A DNA stretch of 64,000 nt from Neurospora intermedia. Lineage: Eukaryota > Ascomycota > Sordariomycetes > Sordariales > Sordariaceae. The translations under genes and the position numbers were made by a program. Numbering within the stretch: the first letter of the stretch is position 1; each line of letters opens with the position of its first letter. The stretch is from positions 992,001 through 1,056,000 of the forward strand of contig BTPP01000006.1 of the NCBI GenBank assembly GCA_037102815.1, read 5' to 3'. The notes below the pieces were generated by a model. That model saw nothing but the letters and a program-made list of their open reading frames with translations. It had not been told where the DNA came from and ran no database searches. Below, one piece after another: positions 35,705 to 47,399 of this stretch.

Positions 35705-36530
35705 TTTGGCGATTGGTCCTATACTAAATACTACAAGTGACGGGCGAATATATATGCAGGGAAAGAAATACACAATGGAAAGAAACTACGCGTACGAAGA
35801 AGCAGACGAAGACAGAAAAGAGAGAAGATATGTAAGAAGACGCAATAAAACCCCCGCATTACTACCACCTCCCTGGTCGCTAACGCTATAATCGCTTCGT
35901 CGTCCCGGCTGCCGTATCACCTATTCCCGTCCAGTTTTTTTTTTTTTTTCCTTCGGATGATACCCGACCCCTCGATGATGGCGATAAGATAAGGATTTGG
36001 TCCAGGGACAGCAGGGATGGATATGCGGGGGGGCCTTGAGTTGAGGCATCGATGTGCCAGGGGTCAAATGTCTTATGCAAGCAGAGAGTCTTGGCACTGC
36101 GGTTTGTCAGTTCGAAGAATGCCTCTCCACTTTTGAAAATCCATTTGCGAACCACTTTGCCTGCCGCTGACCAATGACCAGTGCTCTTTCCTCTGAACTT
36201 CTAGAGCTTCTTTCAAATTCACTTGAATTCACTTCTGAGCACCGAGCGAGTTGTGCTTGGGCCTTTTTTTCCATCTTGCAACGTCACTCATTGGGGCTTT
36301 GGTGTATTTGGCTGTTCTGTTGCTGCGAATATACCGACGTTTTTGTTTTTTTACATCAACACGGTATCGGCCCAATATATCAGCATCTTGGTCGCTTACT
36401 GTTCGAAAGAACCCTGGTCATCCAATCCAGGTGCTCGTAGCCCCAACAACGCCATTATCCAATACAGTTTTTTCCAACCACAAAAATATAGTTGAAAGAC
36501 AGAGTGTAAGCTCGTCGCCCGCACATCATC
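35705..36530. promoter_or_regulatory. Divergent promoter region of meu1 and the 1070-residue protein gene
   Basis: About 830 bases between divergent starts, with a 15-base T run at 35935-35949. No gene recognised. Confidence 0.55.
35935..35949 (+). repeat. Homopolymer T run, 15 bases
   Basis: Fifteen consecutive T in the divergent promoter; a poly(dA:dT) tract of this kind often lies in nucleosome-depleted promoter DNA. Confidence 0.85.
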
Positions 36531-39500
36531 ATGGCGACGCCTGCCGCGCCCGAGGGCGCTGCGCCAGCCGACCATCGCCCTGCTCTCACGGTCGAGGAGC
36601 TCTGCTTTGCCTCGGCCATGAGCTGCTTTGAGGGATGGCTCAAGATGGATCCTGCTATCGGTCCTCGTACCATGTCCTACGTGACCAAGTTCATTTCCAG
36701 GACTTTGGAAAAGACACACAACTTGAAAGAAGTCCGGTAAGGATAACCATGTCTCCTCCAAAGCTCATGACACTAACCTGTATCACAGAGAAACGCTGTC
36801 AAGAAGTGTGGAAGTATGGGTGTGGCTCACAAAGTCCTTCGCCGCCGCGCTTCCTAGTTTGACAACGCGGTCGATTGGTCCTCTGCAGAGCCTCAATGAC
36901 CCCGAAAAGGGCATCACCCCCCAGGAGAGCACCGCTCTCATCACCAAAAACTACACGTCACTTAAAGAGGACCTGCAATTATTGATCAAGTTGATGCACA
37001 TTGCAAGGAACCTGCTGGTTGTCCCCGAACCAGAGATTCCCCAGGATCTGTGCGCTGCGGCCCAGTTCGACAAGATGCTCTACCAGACCATTACCCTCTG
37101 TGTCAACGTCACTAGCAAGGCCTACGATGGCGATATCTTGGAGGAGACTGCTCGCCATAAGCTCAGCGAGATTACCGAGTTGTATAAGAAACTCCTCATT
37201 ACTTGTCTGCAGCAAGCCCACAATTGGATCGCCAAGAATGACCGGAACAAAATGTCATTTTGGTGTGCTGTTTTGTTTGACGACGAGTCTGGCGAGGAAC
37301 AGCAGGATGCTGGTGCCCAATTCGCCGACTTCCGCCCCGATGTCGCCAAGATGGAGGTCCAGAACTGGATCGAGCGCAACTCTAGGATGTGCGACAAGGC
37401 TCGGCAATTACTGGTTGATTACCAACGGAACTTGGGCTCTCGCGGATCCCCTCCTGGAAGTCTACCCGAAAATTCCGTCTTGTCGTGGAATTGGATGCCG
37501 CATGTTCGTCCGCGAGCCGACGATATCGGCGAAGAGACCAAGATCACGCCACAGTGGAAGGAGGACGAACAAGACAAGTTTGAACAAGACAGGCTTTACG
37601 GCCGCGTGTCAAGGGAAGTCGACACCTGGTGGCTCAAGGTGCGGGATCCCAACTACGACGAATGGATCATTTCGATGCCTTCGGTCGAAAAGGCTCACCA
37701 GCTTATTGAGGGTTGCAAGCTTAGCTCGCTAAACCGGTATCCTCATTCGTTTCGTAACGATGATCAAGAGGGCTCAGTTCATTCCGCCGAGGATGTCCAG
37801 TTACCAGAGCATCAGGGCCCCGAGGGAGAGATTCGGGATGATCGCCACTATAACCTACCGGACTACAACGACGACATGATCGAGGACGAGGATGTTGACG
37901 ATGACGAGTCGTATGGTGAAGGCCCCATGAGCGGCTTGCTCACCGAAGTTCCCAACATCCTTGATCCCAAGCAAATCGAGGCACTTCACATGATTGTGAA
38001 ATCCTGCATTCTCGATAGTGCAGGCATCTCACTCAGTCGGGCTGGTGAGAACTTGCAGAAGACGAGATGCAGAATGTTCCTGTCTCTCGAGTGCGGCAGG
38101 AGTCTGTTGCGTGAGATCTTGGTGTTCATTGCCGTGTGGGAAAAGAGTGAGCAGTCTCTCATTTTCCAGCTTACCACTCAAATTGTCGAAGCCATCCACC
38201 ACAGTGCTTTGATCCCATTTGCGTGGCAGTCGTTGCGTATTCCCAAAGACATTATCTCGCCCGCCCAGACTGTTCTGCTTCGTCTGGTGAACAACATGTT
38301 CCGGACGCGTCTTCAGGATCCGATACAGCCCGGTTCCAAGGGACATCTGCGGGATATCAAGCTCCTGCAGTTTCTTTACATCCAGTTCCGCACTCGCATA
38401 GTACCCGAGTGTACCGCTCTCATGCACCTTCAGGCGCAAATCCGCAATGAGACGTGCGATCCTGTCGACTTCCCTGTCGACAGCTGGGATATGGAAAGGG
38501 CTAAGGACGGTCTCCAGCAGTTCCTTGACCTGCTGATGACGGTAAATGAGCCCATCGAGTGGAGGACATGCCTTATTCAATGGGAGGCCGTGTTCGATCT
38601 TCTTGTCCTCCTCAAGAGCCTTGAGTCTGCCGTGCCGAAGAAGCCCATGGTTGACCTCCCTGACCGCTCTGCTCACCGGCGCCCCCCTCCGCCTCACGAC
38701 GATGACCGGGAGTCCCATGACTACGACAGCGCCGATCCGCCCCCGCCACCCCCTCCTCCCCCCATTCAGGAACATGCTCACAAGTTCCCCTGGGCCGGCA
38801 TCAAGGGCCAAATCCTCCACATCATTGCTGGACTCCTGCAGCCAGAAGCGGGACGCAGTGGCCCTGGCAATCCCGTGGTCCAGAAGCAAATCCTCCAACA
38901 CAATGGCATCATCAGCTTGCTGAACTGCTGCGTTTACGACGACCATAACAGGTTTGCTCGCGAACGCGTGCAGATCTGCCTCAAGTGGCTCATGGACGGC
39001 TCTGCAGAGGCCAACAAGGTCTTGCACGACCTAGTAGCCGTCTCGCCACCGCCCAACCTCCAGCCCGCACCCGACGCCAGCGGACTCACCCAGCCTGTCC
39101 CTCTTCGCGTCGACGGTATCGCCGGCGAGGTGAAGGTCCGCGTCAAGTCTAACAACGCTCAGCCCGGCTCCTCCCCCTCCTCATCCGCGCAACAGCAACA
39201 ACACCACCCGTCGGCGGCCTATCAACAATATCCCCCCCGCCCGTCCAGCGCAGCTAGCAACGAGAGCGGGATCACCACCAACTCCAACACCAGCACCTCC
39301 AGCAGCACCCACGACCACGACCAGATTTCATCTCAAGCAGCTCCCAGCGCCACCAACAACAATAACAACAACACCCACACCCACCAACCCCCGGCTCGCG
39401 TCCACGGCCCTGCCCCTCCTCCACCAACTCCTCCTTCCGCACTCACCCTCCCCTCCCTCGCCTCCCCTCTCATTTCCGTCTCCCCCTCGGACTACGAGCG

Positions 39501-39795
39501 TTTCACCAAGGCGTACATGAACGCGCTTCCGCCGCTGCACAGCGCCGCCACCGGTGTTCCCGGTGTCGGTGGACATCTGAACCATCCGATGATGCAGGCT
39601 GTCAGGAACCATGGCGGTAGACCGGAGGATCTGTTCAAGGATATCTTGACGCTGGCGGATGAGGCGGCGAGGTTGGCGATTGGCCAGCCGCCTTTTGTGT
39701 CGCCGAGTGGGTCGGGAATCGGAAGCGTAAGTGGAAGCGGAAGTGGCTCGAGACAGAGGGACGCCGAGGAGACGGAGGAGGAGGACTTTATGTGA
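36531..39795 (+). CDS. Conserved-looking large helical protein, function unknown
   Basis: Two exons, 36531-36736 and 36789-39795, total 3213 nt, 1070 residues. The join gives HNLKEVRETLSRSVEVWVW; the intron is 52 nt with CACTAAC and TCACAG. I do not recognise the family. Residues 1-650 are mostly alpha-helical with Leu repeats (LLIKLMHIARNLLVVPEPEI), suggesting an ARM/HEAT-like scaffold. An acidic, unstructured stretch lies at about 390-440 (DDMIEDEDVDDDESYGEG). A proline run of nine lies near residue 720, between helical blocks. The last 250 residues are Ser/Gln/Asn/Pro-rich and low complexity, with a short conserved-looking piece (SPSDYERFTKAYMNALPPLH) and an acidic end. No signal peptide or membrane segment was seen. 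The ATG at 36531 is preceded by ATCATC and followed by a Pro/Ala-rich start. A cytoplasmic or nuclear scaffold is a guess. Confidence 0.85.
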
Positions 39796-40360
39796 GTTTG
39801 AGGGTGTGGAAGGAAAATTGGAGTGACGAATATGGCGTTTATTGGCTTGGGTGACTTGATTTTTTCGAATCTAGTAAGGTAGCATTTGAAGGTGCATGCG
39901 GGTTTGTGTATTTACAATAGATCGGAAAAGGATAGGTTTATGGAAGGAACCATAGGAAAAGCAATTAGTCACAGATTCGTCATCAGATATTTGTGAACTC
40001 CGAGTTGATGCTCGTTGACTGCGCCAGTACGATTTGATGGTATCCAATAAGACCGCAACTGACCACCATCTACCGACGATGTTTCCAAAAACGTCCCCTT
40101 TCCCTCATCGCTTGCTACAGATCGATCTAATGTATATACAATGCACAAGAAGTGAATATTTGACACCTCCATCACTCACCCTCTTGAGTAACCCCAGAAA
40201 GAAAAAATGGCCAGTAGAATGCAAAACGTCTTGAACGTCTGGAATATTCCCATAGAGAGATAAAAGGAAGGAAGAAAAAGAAACAAAAGAGGAGAAAAAG
40301 AAGGGGGATGACATCAACATATACCTTATTGCACCTGATAAGCACATGAAATCATGTCTC
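39796..40360. other. Convergent 3' flanks; no gene seen
   Basis: 565 bases between convergent stop codons, with an A-rich tract at about 40260-40310. Nothing else recognised. Confidence 0.6.
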
Positions 40361-42571
40361 CTAGCTATCATCTCCATGCTGGGACTGAGACGGCGTAGAC
40401 AAGTCGTCTGACGGGCGATTCCATGTTCGGACATGACCAGACTTGCAACTTGTCACGATAGCGTCCTTGGTAAAGTCAAGCCAACAAAGCGGGTCGTCGT
40501 CAATTATTTTACTCTGAGTAGTTTCCCATTGTTAGATTTCCCTTCCACATTGTAGTTGTGGACACCCAGGGGTAGTAGGAAACAAGAAAGCAAGCACATA
40601 CCAGAACAGGGGGTAACATGGCCGTTCTCGCTCTCGGCTCCACGGGGTGCGGTTCGACCTTTTGCTCTGAAGTGGTGGTCGCAGGTTGTGTCTCCTCAGC
40701 AGCGCCTGCGTCTCCCGAACTCGACAGGTTCGAATCCGATCGCAGACGATTACTAGTCGTCGTATTCTGCGTTTCGGCCCTCTGAAGAGACACGAAACGC
40801 GACGAGAAGGAGGATCCTCGCTGTCTTACTGACGCCTGTGATTGCACCCAAGAGGTTAGCTATCAAGCAGGTCGAATTATCCAAGTTTGAGGGAAAATGG
40901 AAGGCTTACAGCTTTGGGCCTATGCAACATGCCGACACTAAAATCCCACAGGCACAACCGACAGTCTTCGCCAACACTGCCAAAGCGGTAGTTCTTTCCG
41001 TCGCACTGCCAGGGGTCAAAAGCCACTGAGGTTACCCAAGAATGATGGCCTTGGCACCTGGCGATGAGGGCAGATTCAGAAATACACCAGATGGAAATGA
41101 GGTCATCCTGACCGCCGGTAAGGATATATTTGCCGTCGGGGGACCAGCAGACGCACATTAAGCCGCCATAATAAGAGTAAAAGAGGTCAATTAACCTATC
41201 AGGACGAAGTTAGCTTCAGGGGTGTCGGAAAGGAATTGCTGGAGTACTTACTCTTCCTTCAGATAGTCGATTATCCTCAACGTGCCGTCTTCCGAAACAA
41301 CCGCGAGATGCCGGTGGTCGGGAGAGAAGGCGAATGCGTTGATGCGATGGTTTGAAAGCTTCCACATAGCCACTGGATTCGTTTTCTGGTTTTTGGAGTG
41401 AACAGACTTGTGCACATGGATCTGGCTGGTGTAATTGCAACCCTTAATGCCGTTAGGGACACCATTGCTGTCCCCGCTGGCACGAGTGGCGGCCTCGTCT
41501 TCCAGCGAGAAGATAGCATCTTCTTTCTCCTTGTCGTACACGACTAATGTTCCATCCATGTGCGCTGCCAGAAAGAGGTTTTCTGATCCAGGGATCCATT
41601 GAATCGTGGATACCGGAGTCTTGTTGATGATGCCCTATTGCCCGTTGTGTCAGCTTGACAATTAGCCGATAGTGTGCTGCTACAGGGGCAAATACCTTCT
41701 TGTTTAAACGAGTATACCGTTGTGATATTGGTTCCCACCAAATTATTTCGCCGGTAGAGAAGCCCATAATCACATCGATATGTGACGAATTCTTGGTTAA
41801 CCTGTTGACATCGTGGCAGAGACAATGCGCTTTAGTAAAGAGAATTTTCGTCAAGTAGTCGGCCTTGGAGGCCGAAGAAAGATCCAGCCATTGAAAGGCT
41901 CGGTTAATGTTGGCAAACGCAAAGAGGCCGTCTGCTGGTCGATCGTTTAGCCTCTTGTGTAGAGATTCGTGGACGATAACCCGGGAGATAAACGAAGAGT
42001 TGCTTTTTGTCATGCTGTTCTTTGGCTTCTTTCGTTTATTGTCCTTGTGGTTTGTTTGAGCTAAAAGTGTGTTTCCCTCGCCAAAAGCTGGCGTGCTGGA
42101 GAAGATGGCGCCGGCATCGCTGGAAGCGGCGCGCGCACCCTCGCTGCTCCCACGTACCCCGGAAGACGACCGGCTTTCATCTGGATGTTCTTGGATGCTC
42201 TGCTGCACTCCATATGCTCGAGAACCAACCCTAAATAAGCCTGGCGGTGGCGGGCGTACACCGAGGTTGACAATGGAAAGGCTCGTGCCGGCAGTAGCAG
42301 GTTGGGGGGTGGTCGCGAGCGGATTCGGATTGATGACTGGCGCTTCGGATGGATGTGGTGGGGGGGTTGCAAGATGCAGGTCTTCCTTGAGCGTGTACAG
42401 ACCCTCTCCAACCAGGAATTGGTACTCGGGCCCTGAAGGGTGCGTCAGGATATTGTTGGTCTCTATCATGGGCGCAACATAGCCAGGGACGAGTCCGTAT
42501 CCCGCCTGGCTTGGATACCTCGGCGGTGGAGGGAGGACACTATGGATGGAATAGGTGAAATCAGCCTGCAT
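40361..42571 (-). CDS. creC: WD40 protein CreC, carbon catabolite repression (WDR20/DMWD family)
   Basis: In Aspergillus, CreC stabilises the deubiquitinase CreB, which acts in carbon catabolite repression; that role is inferred here. Five exons on the minus strand: 42571-41696, 41634-41252, 41195-40910, 40835-40602 and 40513-40361, total 1932 nt, 643 residues. Joins read [48 protein letters not shown] and [17 protein letters not shown]. Diagnostic stretches are [20 protein letters not shown], the WD repeats with [20 protein letters not shown] and VASVGEDC-like [14 protein letters not shown], and the final [11 protein letters not shown]. The insertion between the fourth and fifth exons (Ser/Thr/Asn-rich) is typical. 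The start was placed at 42571 ([11 protein letters not shown]); the frame stays open to another ATG at 42667, whose extra 32 residues look unlike the family. Divergent from gem1. Confidence 0.92.
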
Positions 42572-44549
42572 GCTCGGTGCTTCTTGTGTGCTGCGTCTGT
42601 ACCGGCTACGTTTTTTGGGGTGGGGGGTTGTCCTTTTGTGGCTTGTCCTCTGGCTTGGGTATAGCAAGAACTGGCAGGTGGTGCGCGTATCTCTTAATCA
42701 GTTTGCTTACAACATGGCTGCTACTGCGGACTCCAGTTTGCCGGCTTAATGCGCTTTATGGCGCTGGACTCGGTAATCTCGACAACAGCTATTCGGTGGG
42801 ATAGCCTACACTAAAGAGGCGGCTGGGCGGACTTGGTGGATGCGGTTTGTCTTGCCGCACGCAGACGCAGAGTCCCAAACAGTAGGTGGTCGGCAAACTG
42901 AGCTACAAGAGATCGAAGGCTCGAGAAGGGGTGGGCTTGGAATGGATGGGCGTGGGCGGTGGTGGTGGTGGTGTCTTCGGCAAGTGACAACCTAGTTCGG
43001 GAGGTTGAGAATCGAATCCGACTCGTTGTCGCAAGCGGGATGCCAAGATGGATGGAATGTGGCGGGCGGCACTTGACGGGCAGTTTGCAAGCAGCCAGAA
43101 GCAGGAACAGGAGGCCAAGACTGTGGAAGCTTCGAATGGGGAAAAGAGAGATAACGGAAGATAACAACAGTATCCAAGAAGTAGGTACGGGAAGTGGAAA
43201 GCTCGAGGTTGTAAATATACAGAAGGCGGATCAGGACGGGAGTGAGATGATGGAGGACCTGAATGAATGGAGTTGAAAGAAAGGAAGGAGAAGAGACGAC
43301 GATCTCAGGCTGGAATTGAGTCCGGGGAAAGACACACCGAAGAATGCGGGATTGACGGCATTGTTCAAGGATGCGTTAGGTACGCTGCAGTGACGCGCCA
43401 ATACGCTATCAGCACGACATGATGTTGGACTGGGACGGACAGGGGGCTTCTTTAGTCACATTTTTGGATGCTTCAGAAGGCTGGGGAAGCGCGGGCGGGA
43501 GCCACTGGGACCCTTCGTTACTGGCCGAAAACCACGCGGGACGGGATGAATGGATCTCCGGAAAGTGTGGGGTACATAAATCGGCTGAATGAGACGACGA
43601 CATCGTCCGGAGCCTCGGCGGCGGCCCGGACATGTACAATGCCCCGTTGGGTTGGGTGGCTGTCATCCCTTCTAGAAGCCTCAAGTTGTGCCAAACCAAT
43701 GGAATGGCACCACACCACTCGCACGCTCTTCACTATTATGTACAACAGAATCACTCCAGCCTCTGACTCTGAAGCTTGATAGAGTGCAAACAGGACGACT
43801 ATGGGGGATACATATAAGGGTCATCTGCAGATGCACAATTGGGGTAATTCGTTGGACTAATGTAACTGTGCCGGTGCTCATCGCGGTAGGCTCGGGAGAG
43901 AGAGATTCCATCACATTGAGTTCCTTCGTATCGTCCTGATCATGGGATCCTGGTTGGACTTCATAGCGCTCTTGCATCGGTAACCTTGGCATCCTCTGAG
44001 CTTCATGGTCCAGGTCACTCGTCATGTCTCGCTCCCAGTCGCAATCGCAGATAGTGTACTATACACTACATTCCCACGTGCCAGAAATAGCGACAGCAAA
44101 TGGCTACGTAGCAGAAGCATTCCAACCCATACCTTGACCTCACGATTGTGTATGTACACAACAAGTGTGGTTGTCCAGACAACTTCCCTGGGCCAGGCGG
44201 GGAGGTCTGGACCCACCGACCCCAATTCGCCCAACCAGCGCTCTTTCTGAGTGGTCAGTTGAGCAAACGAGATTCCCCACTTGGAGGAACCTCGACGACT
44301 CCTTGGCTAGAGCACCTTGGAGCTCGTTCGATTTCAACAAAACCATCCGACCACCTGCCCGCTTGCATAACTGACACTTGACACTGACGTTCTTGCGCGT
44401 TCAACCTGTCTTCCTTAGTTCTTCTGAACCATCTATTCAACGAAACATTCCGATTTTCATCACTGTGTGAATCAGTGCGCCGCGACTCTAGCTTATTGAG
44501 ACGGCCCGTACAGGTTATCATGGAATAGCAGCTCCGTGTCTACGCCACC
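42572..44549. promoter_or_regulatory. Divergent promoter region of creC and gem1
   Basis: About 2 kb between divergent starts. It holds a GGT trinucleotide tract near 42957-42972 and no frame that looks like a protein. The gem1-proximal part is C/T-rich on the plus strand. Confidence 0.5.
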
Positions 44550-46565
44550 ATGTCTACTGGTACGATTCCAGCTACTCTCCCTTGATGTCCAGCGCGCTAG
44601 GTCGACGTTTCCAGCCTTGAGAGCTTTTTCTGTTGTGCTTCGTATAGACACTACTCCTGACAAATGTTAACCTAACCCTTTGTAGCAGTCAGAATCTGCG
44701 TTTGCGGCGATGAGGGGACCGGCAAGTCCAGCTTAATTGCCTCTCTGGTCAAGGGCGTCTTCGTCGCCAACAAGATACAGGCCGTCCTTCCCCAAGTCAC
44801 CATTCCCCCGACGACCGGAACACCCGAAAATGTTACCACCACCATCGTCGATACATCCGCCCGCCCACAAGACCGAACCACCTTGCGCAAGGAAATTCGA
44901 AAGTCCAACGTCATCCTCCTGGTCTACTCCGATCATTACAGCTACGAACGCGTCGCTCTCTTCTGGATGCCCTACTTCCGGTCATTGGGGGTCAATGTTC
45001 CGGTTGTACTATGCGCCAACAAGTCGGACCTTGTTAGTGATGGAAATGCTGCGCAGGTGGCCGAGGAAGAGATGCTTCCTGTAATGGCCGAATTCAGGGA
45101 GATCGATTCGTGCATTAGGACGAGCGCAAAGGAGCAGAAGAACGTGATTGAGGTCTTCTATCTATGTCAGAAGGCCGTTACGCATCCAATTGCCCCCTTG
45201 TTCGACTACAAGGAAGGCCAGTTGAAGCCCGCCTGCGTCGATGCGTTGAGGAGGATCTTCTTCCTGTCCGATAAGGACCAGGATGGGTACCTGAACGATC
45301 AAGAAATGCAGGATTTCCAGCAAAAGTCTTTTGACAAGCCGCTTTCACAAGAAGACCTCGACAACATCAAGCTGACAGTCAGCAAGTCAGTGCCAAGCTC
45401 TAGCACTGACAAGGGTTTGGATCTCCGAGGGTTTTTGCAACTGAACAAGCTATATGCGGAAAAGGGGCGGCACGAGACGATCTGGATCATTCTTCGAAAA
45501 TATCACTACACAGACAGTTTGAGTTTGGAGGATAGTTTCTTACACCCACGATTCGACGTTCCTGATTATGCGTCCGCAGAACTCAGTCCAGCGGGGTACC
45601 GGTTTTTCATGGATCTTTTCTTGACTTTTGATAAGGACAACGATGGAGGCCTCAACGACCGGGAACTTGCTGCCTTGTTCGCGCCCACTCCAGGACTCCC
45701 ACACTCCTGGGCTGAGACTTCGTTCCCCTCCACCACCGTCCGGAACGAGGCTGGGCACATCACTCTCCAAGGTTGGCTCGCCCAGTGGAGCATGACTACC
45801 TTTCTAGAACCGAAGACAACCCTCGAGTATCTAGCATACCTAGGATTCGAGACACCAAACGCCCGCGAGACGACAACAGCCGCCCTCAAAATCACAAAAC
45901 CTCGGAAGCGAAGACGTCGGCCCGGGCGCGTTGATCGCAACGTAGTCCTCTGCTACATTCTCGGCTCCTCCGGCGCCGGCAAATCCTCCCTCTTAGACGT
46001 GTTCCTCAACCGGCCCTTCGACACGCTCTACCATCCCACCATCAAGCCCAGACAGGCCGTCAACAGCGTCGAGCTCCAGGGCGGCAAGCAGTGCTATCTG
46101 ATCCTCGAAGAACTCGGCGAGCTGGAGCCGGCCATCCTCGAGAACCAAGCCAAACTGGACGCCTGCGATCTCATCTGCTACGCCTACGACTCGTCCGAGC
46201 CCGACTCTTTCTCGCACATTGTCGAGCTCCGCAAGCGATACCCGCAGCTCGACGAGCTACCCGCCGTCTACACGGCCCTCAAGGCCGACCGCGACAAGAC
46301 CACGCAGCGCAGCGAGCTGCAGCCGGACGCGTACACGGCCGCGCTTAACATGAGCGCGCCCTTGCACGTAAGCGTCACCTGGAATAGCATTAGCGAACTG
46401 TTTGTCGCGCTGGCGGAGGCGGCGACGAACCCCAGCACAGCGTTTCCTAGGAGCGAGGAACCGCCGGCGGATAGGGCCAGTTTGTACATGGCACTGGGAG
46501 CGACGGCGTGCGCGGCGCTAGCGGCGTTTATGATTTGGAGGAGGTCGACTTCGAATGCTGCGTAG
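44550..46565 (+). CDS. gem1: Mitochondrial Rho GTPase Gem1 (Miro)
   Basis: Miro GTPases sit in the outer mitochondrial membrane and control mitochondrial shape, movement and inheritance; in yeast Gem1 also associates with ER-mitochondria contact sites. Two exons, 44550-44559 and 44686-46565, total 1890 nt, 629 residues. The 10-nt first exon joins to give [19 protein letters not shown]. First GTPase domain: P-loop GDEGTGKS at 11-18, DTSAR as switch II, and NKSD. Two EF-hand loops lie near 198 ([10 protein letters not shown]) and 319 ([10 protein letters not shown]). The second GTPase domain has [12 protein letters not shown] near 429. The C-terminal anchor is [16 protein letters not shown], followed by a basic tail. 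Full length and order match the family. The intron has an ACCTAACC branch point and ends TTTGTAG. The N-terminal P-loop has Glu-Gly where several fungi have Glu-Ser. Confidence 0.96.
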
Positions 46566-46976
46566 ATGGCAGTGCATCGAGCCGTTCGATGGTGTGTGAC
46601 TTGGTTGCATGGGATGTGGCGCGACGTGGTTTCCTTGAAATGGTTACGGTCATGAGCCGTGCCTGCTCAGTTCTTCTCCGGTCCTTTTATTTTGTCTCTG
46701 GGTTTTGTTTTGTTTCGGGTTGCTGGTGGCATGTGGGCTGGCTGGTCGGTTGGTGGTGGTGTTCTATGAACACATACATAGCGCGTTGAATTGATTCATG
46801 ATACCCTCTCCCCAACCAGGTGCTTCCATATCTTATATCACTGGTTCGCCGCACATACATATTATAAACCACCCAGCCTCAGCGTAATATCTTTTTTTCT
46901 TTCGAGGCATTCCTATATTGTACGGAGTATATTGCTCTTCTTTGGTTAGACTGAGAGATCCTCAGTCGTAGCAGGG

Positions 46977-47025
46977 AAAAAAGAAAGAGAAAAAAAAAAA
47001 ATTTTAAAAAAAAAAAAAAAAAAAA
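46977..47025 (+). repeat. A-rich low-complexity tract
   Basis: Nearly pure A with a few G and a single TTTT interruption. Confidence 0.85.
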
Positions 47026-47100
47026 GGCGAAATTTAAGTCCCTTCTTATACTGCCGCAAAAAGTGACATCAGTTGCAAGTCGATTGAACAGCTCATGGTG

Positions 47101-47117
47101 TCATCATCATCATCATC
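47101..47117 (+). repeat. TCA trinucleotide repeat
   Basis: Five to six tandem TCA units. Confidence 0.75.
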
Positions 47118-47289
47118 TTTAAGCGTAACCACTCACCAACCTGTGACCGAATTTGCCAAAGTGAATGGGAACGAAAGTTGTGAAAAACGACTTGAAGACC
47201 ACAATTGAGAATCTGAGAAGAACGAATTCATATGCTATGATTCCATCCTGGACATGTTGCTTGCAACTCCAACCCTTTTGAAGGTATGG

Positions 47290-47300
47290 AAAAAAAAAAA
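47290..47300 (-). terminator. Pol III terminator of tRNA-Arg
   Basis: On the minus strand, a run of about ten T lies 28 bases past the tRNA 3' end, the usual Pol III termination signal. Confidence 0.75.
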
Positions 47301-47327
47301 TCAAGTTAAGCACTTGATACAGATAAC

Positions 47328-47399
47328 CGATCCACCCAGGGGTCGAACCTGGAACCTCCTGATTCGTAGTCAGACGCTCTGCCATTGAGCCAGCGGACC
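47328..47399 (-). tRNA. tRNA-Arg, anticodon ACG
   Basis: A complete 72-nt cloverleaf on the minus strand with no intron. Acceptor GGTCCGC pairs with GTGGATC (two G-U pairs), the discriminator is G, and CCA is not encoded. D stem GCTC/GAGC, anticodon stem TCTGA/TCAGG, loop CTACGAA with anticodon ACG, variable loop AGGTT, T stem CCAGG/CCTGG with loop TTCGACC. The wobble A would be edited to inosine to read CGU and CGC. Internal A and B boxes are intact. Confidence 0.96.

Larger units (their letters stand above)
46566..47289. other. Intergenic region with A-rich and TCA repeat tracts
   Basis: About 720 bases between gem1 and the tRNA terminator, holding the gem1 3' flank. An A-rich tract of about 50 bases lies at 46977-47025 and a TCA trinucleotide repeat at 47101-47117. 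No gene recognised. Confidence 0.6.

Noticed and set aside
40727-40740. GGTTCGAATCC, a B-box-like string suggesting a tRNA
   Set aside because: It lies inside the fourth creC exon and no cloverleaf can be drawn around it.
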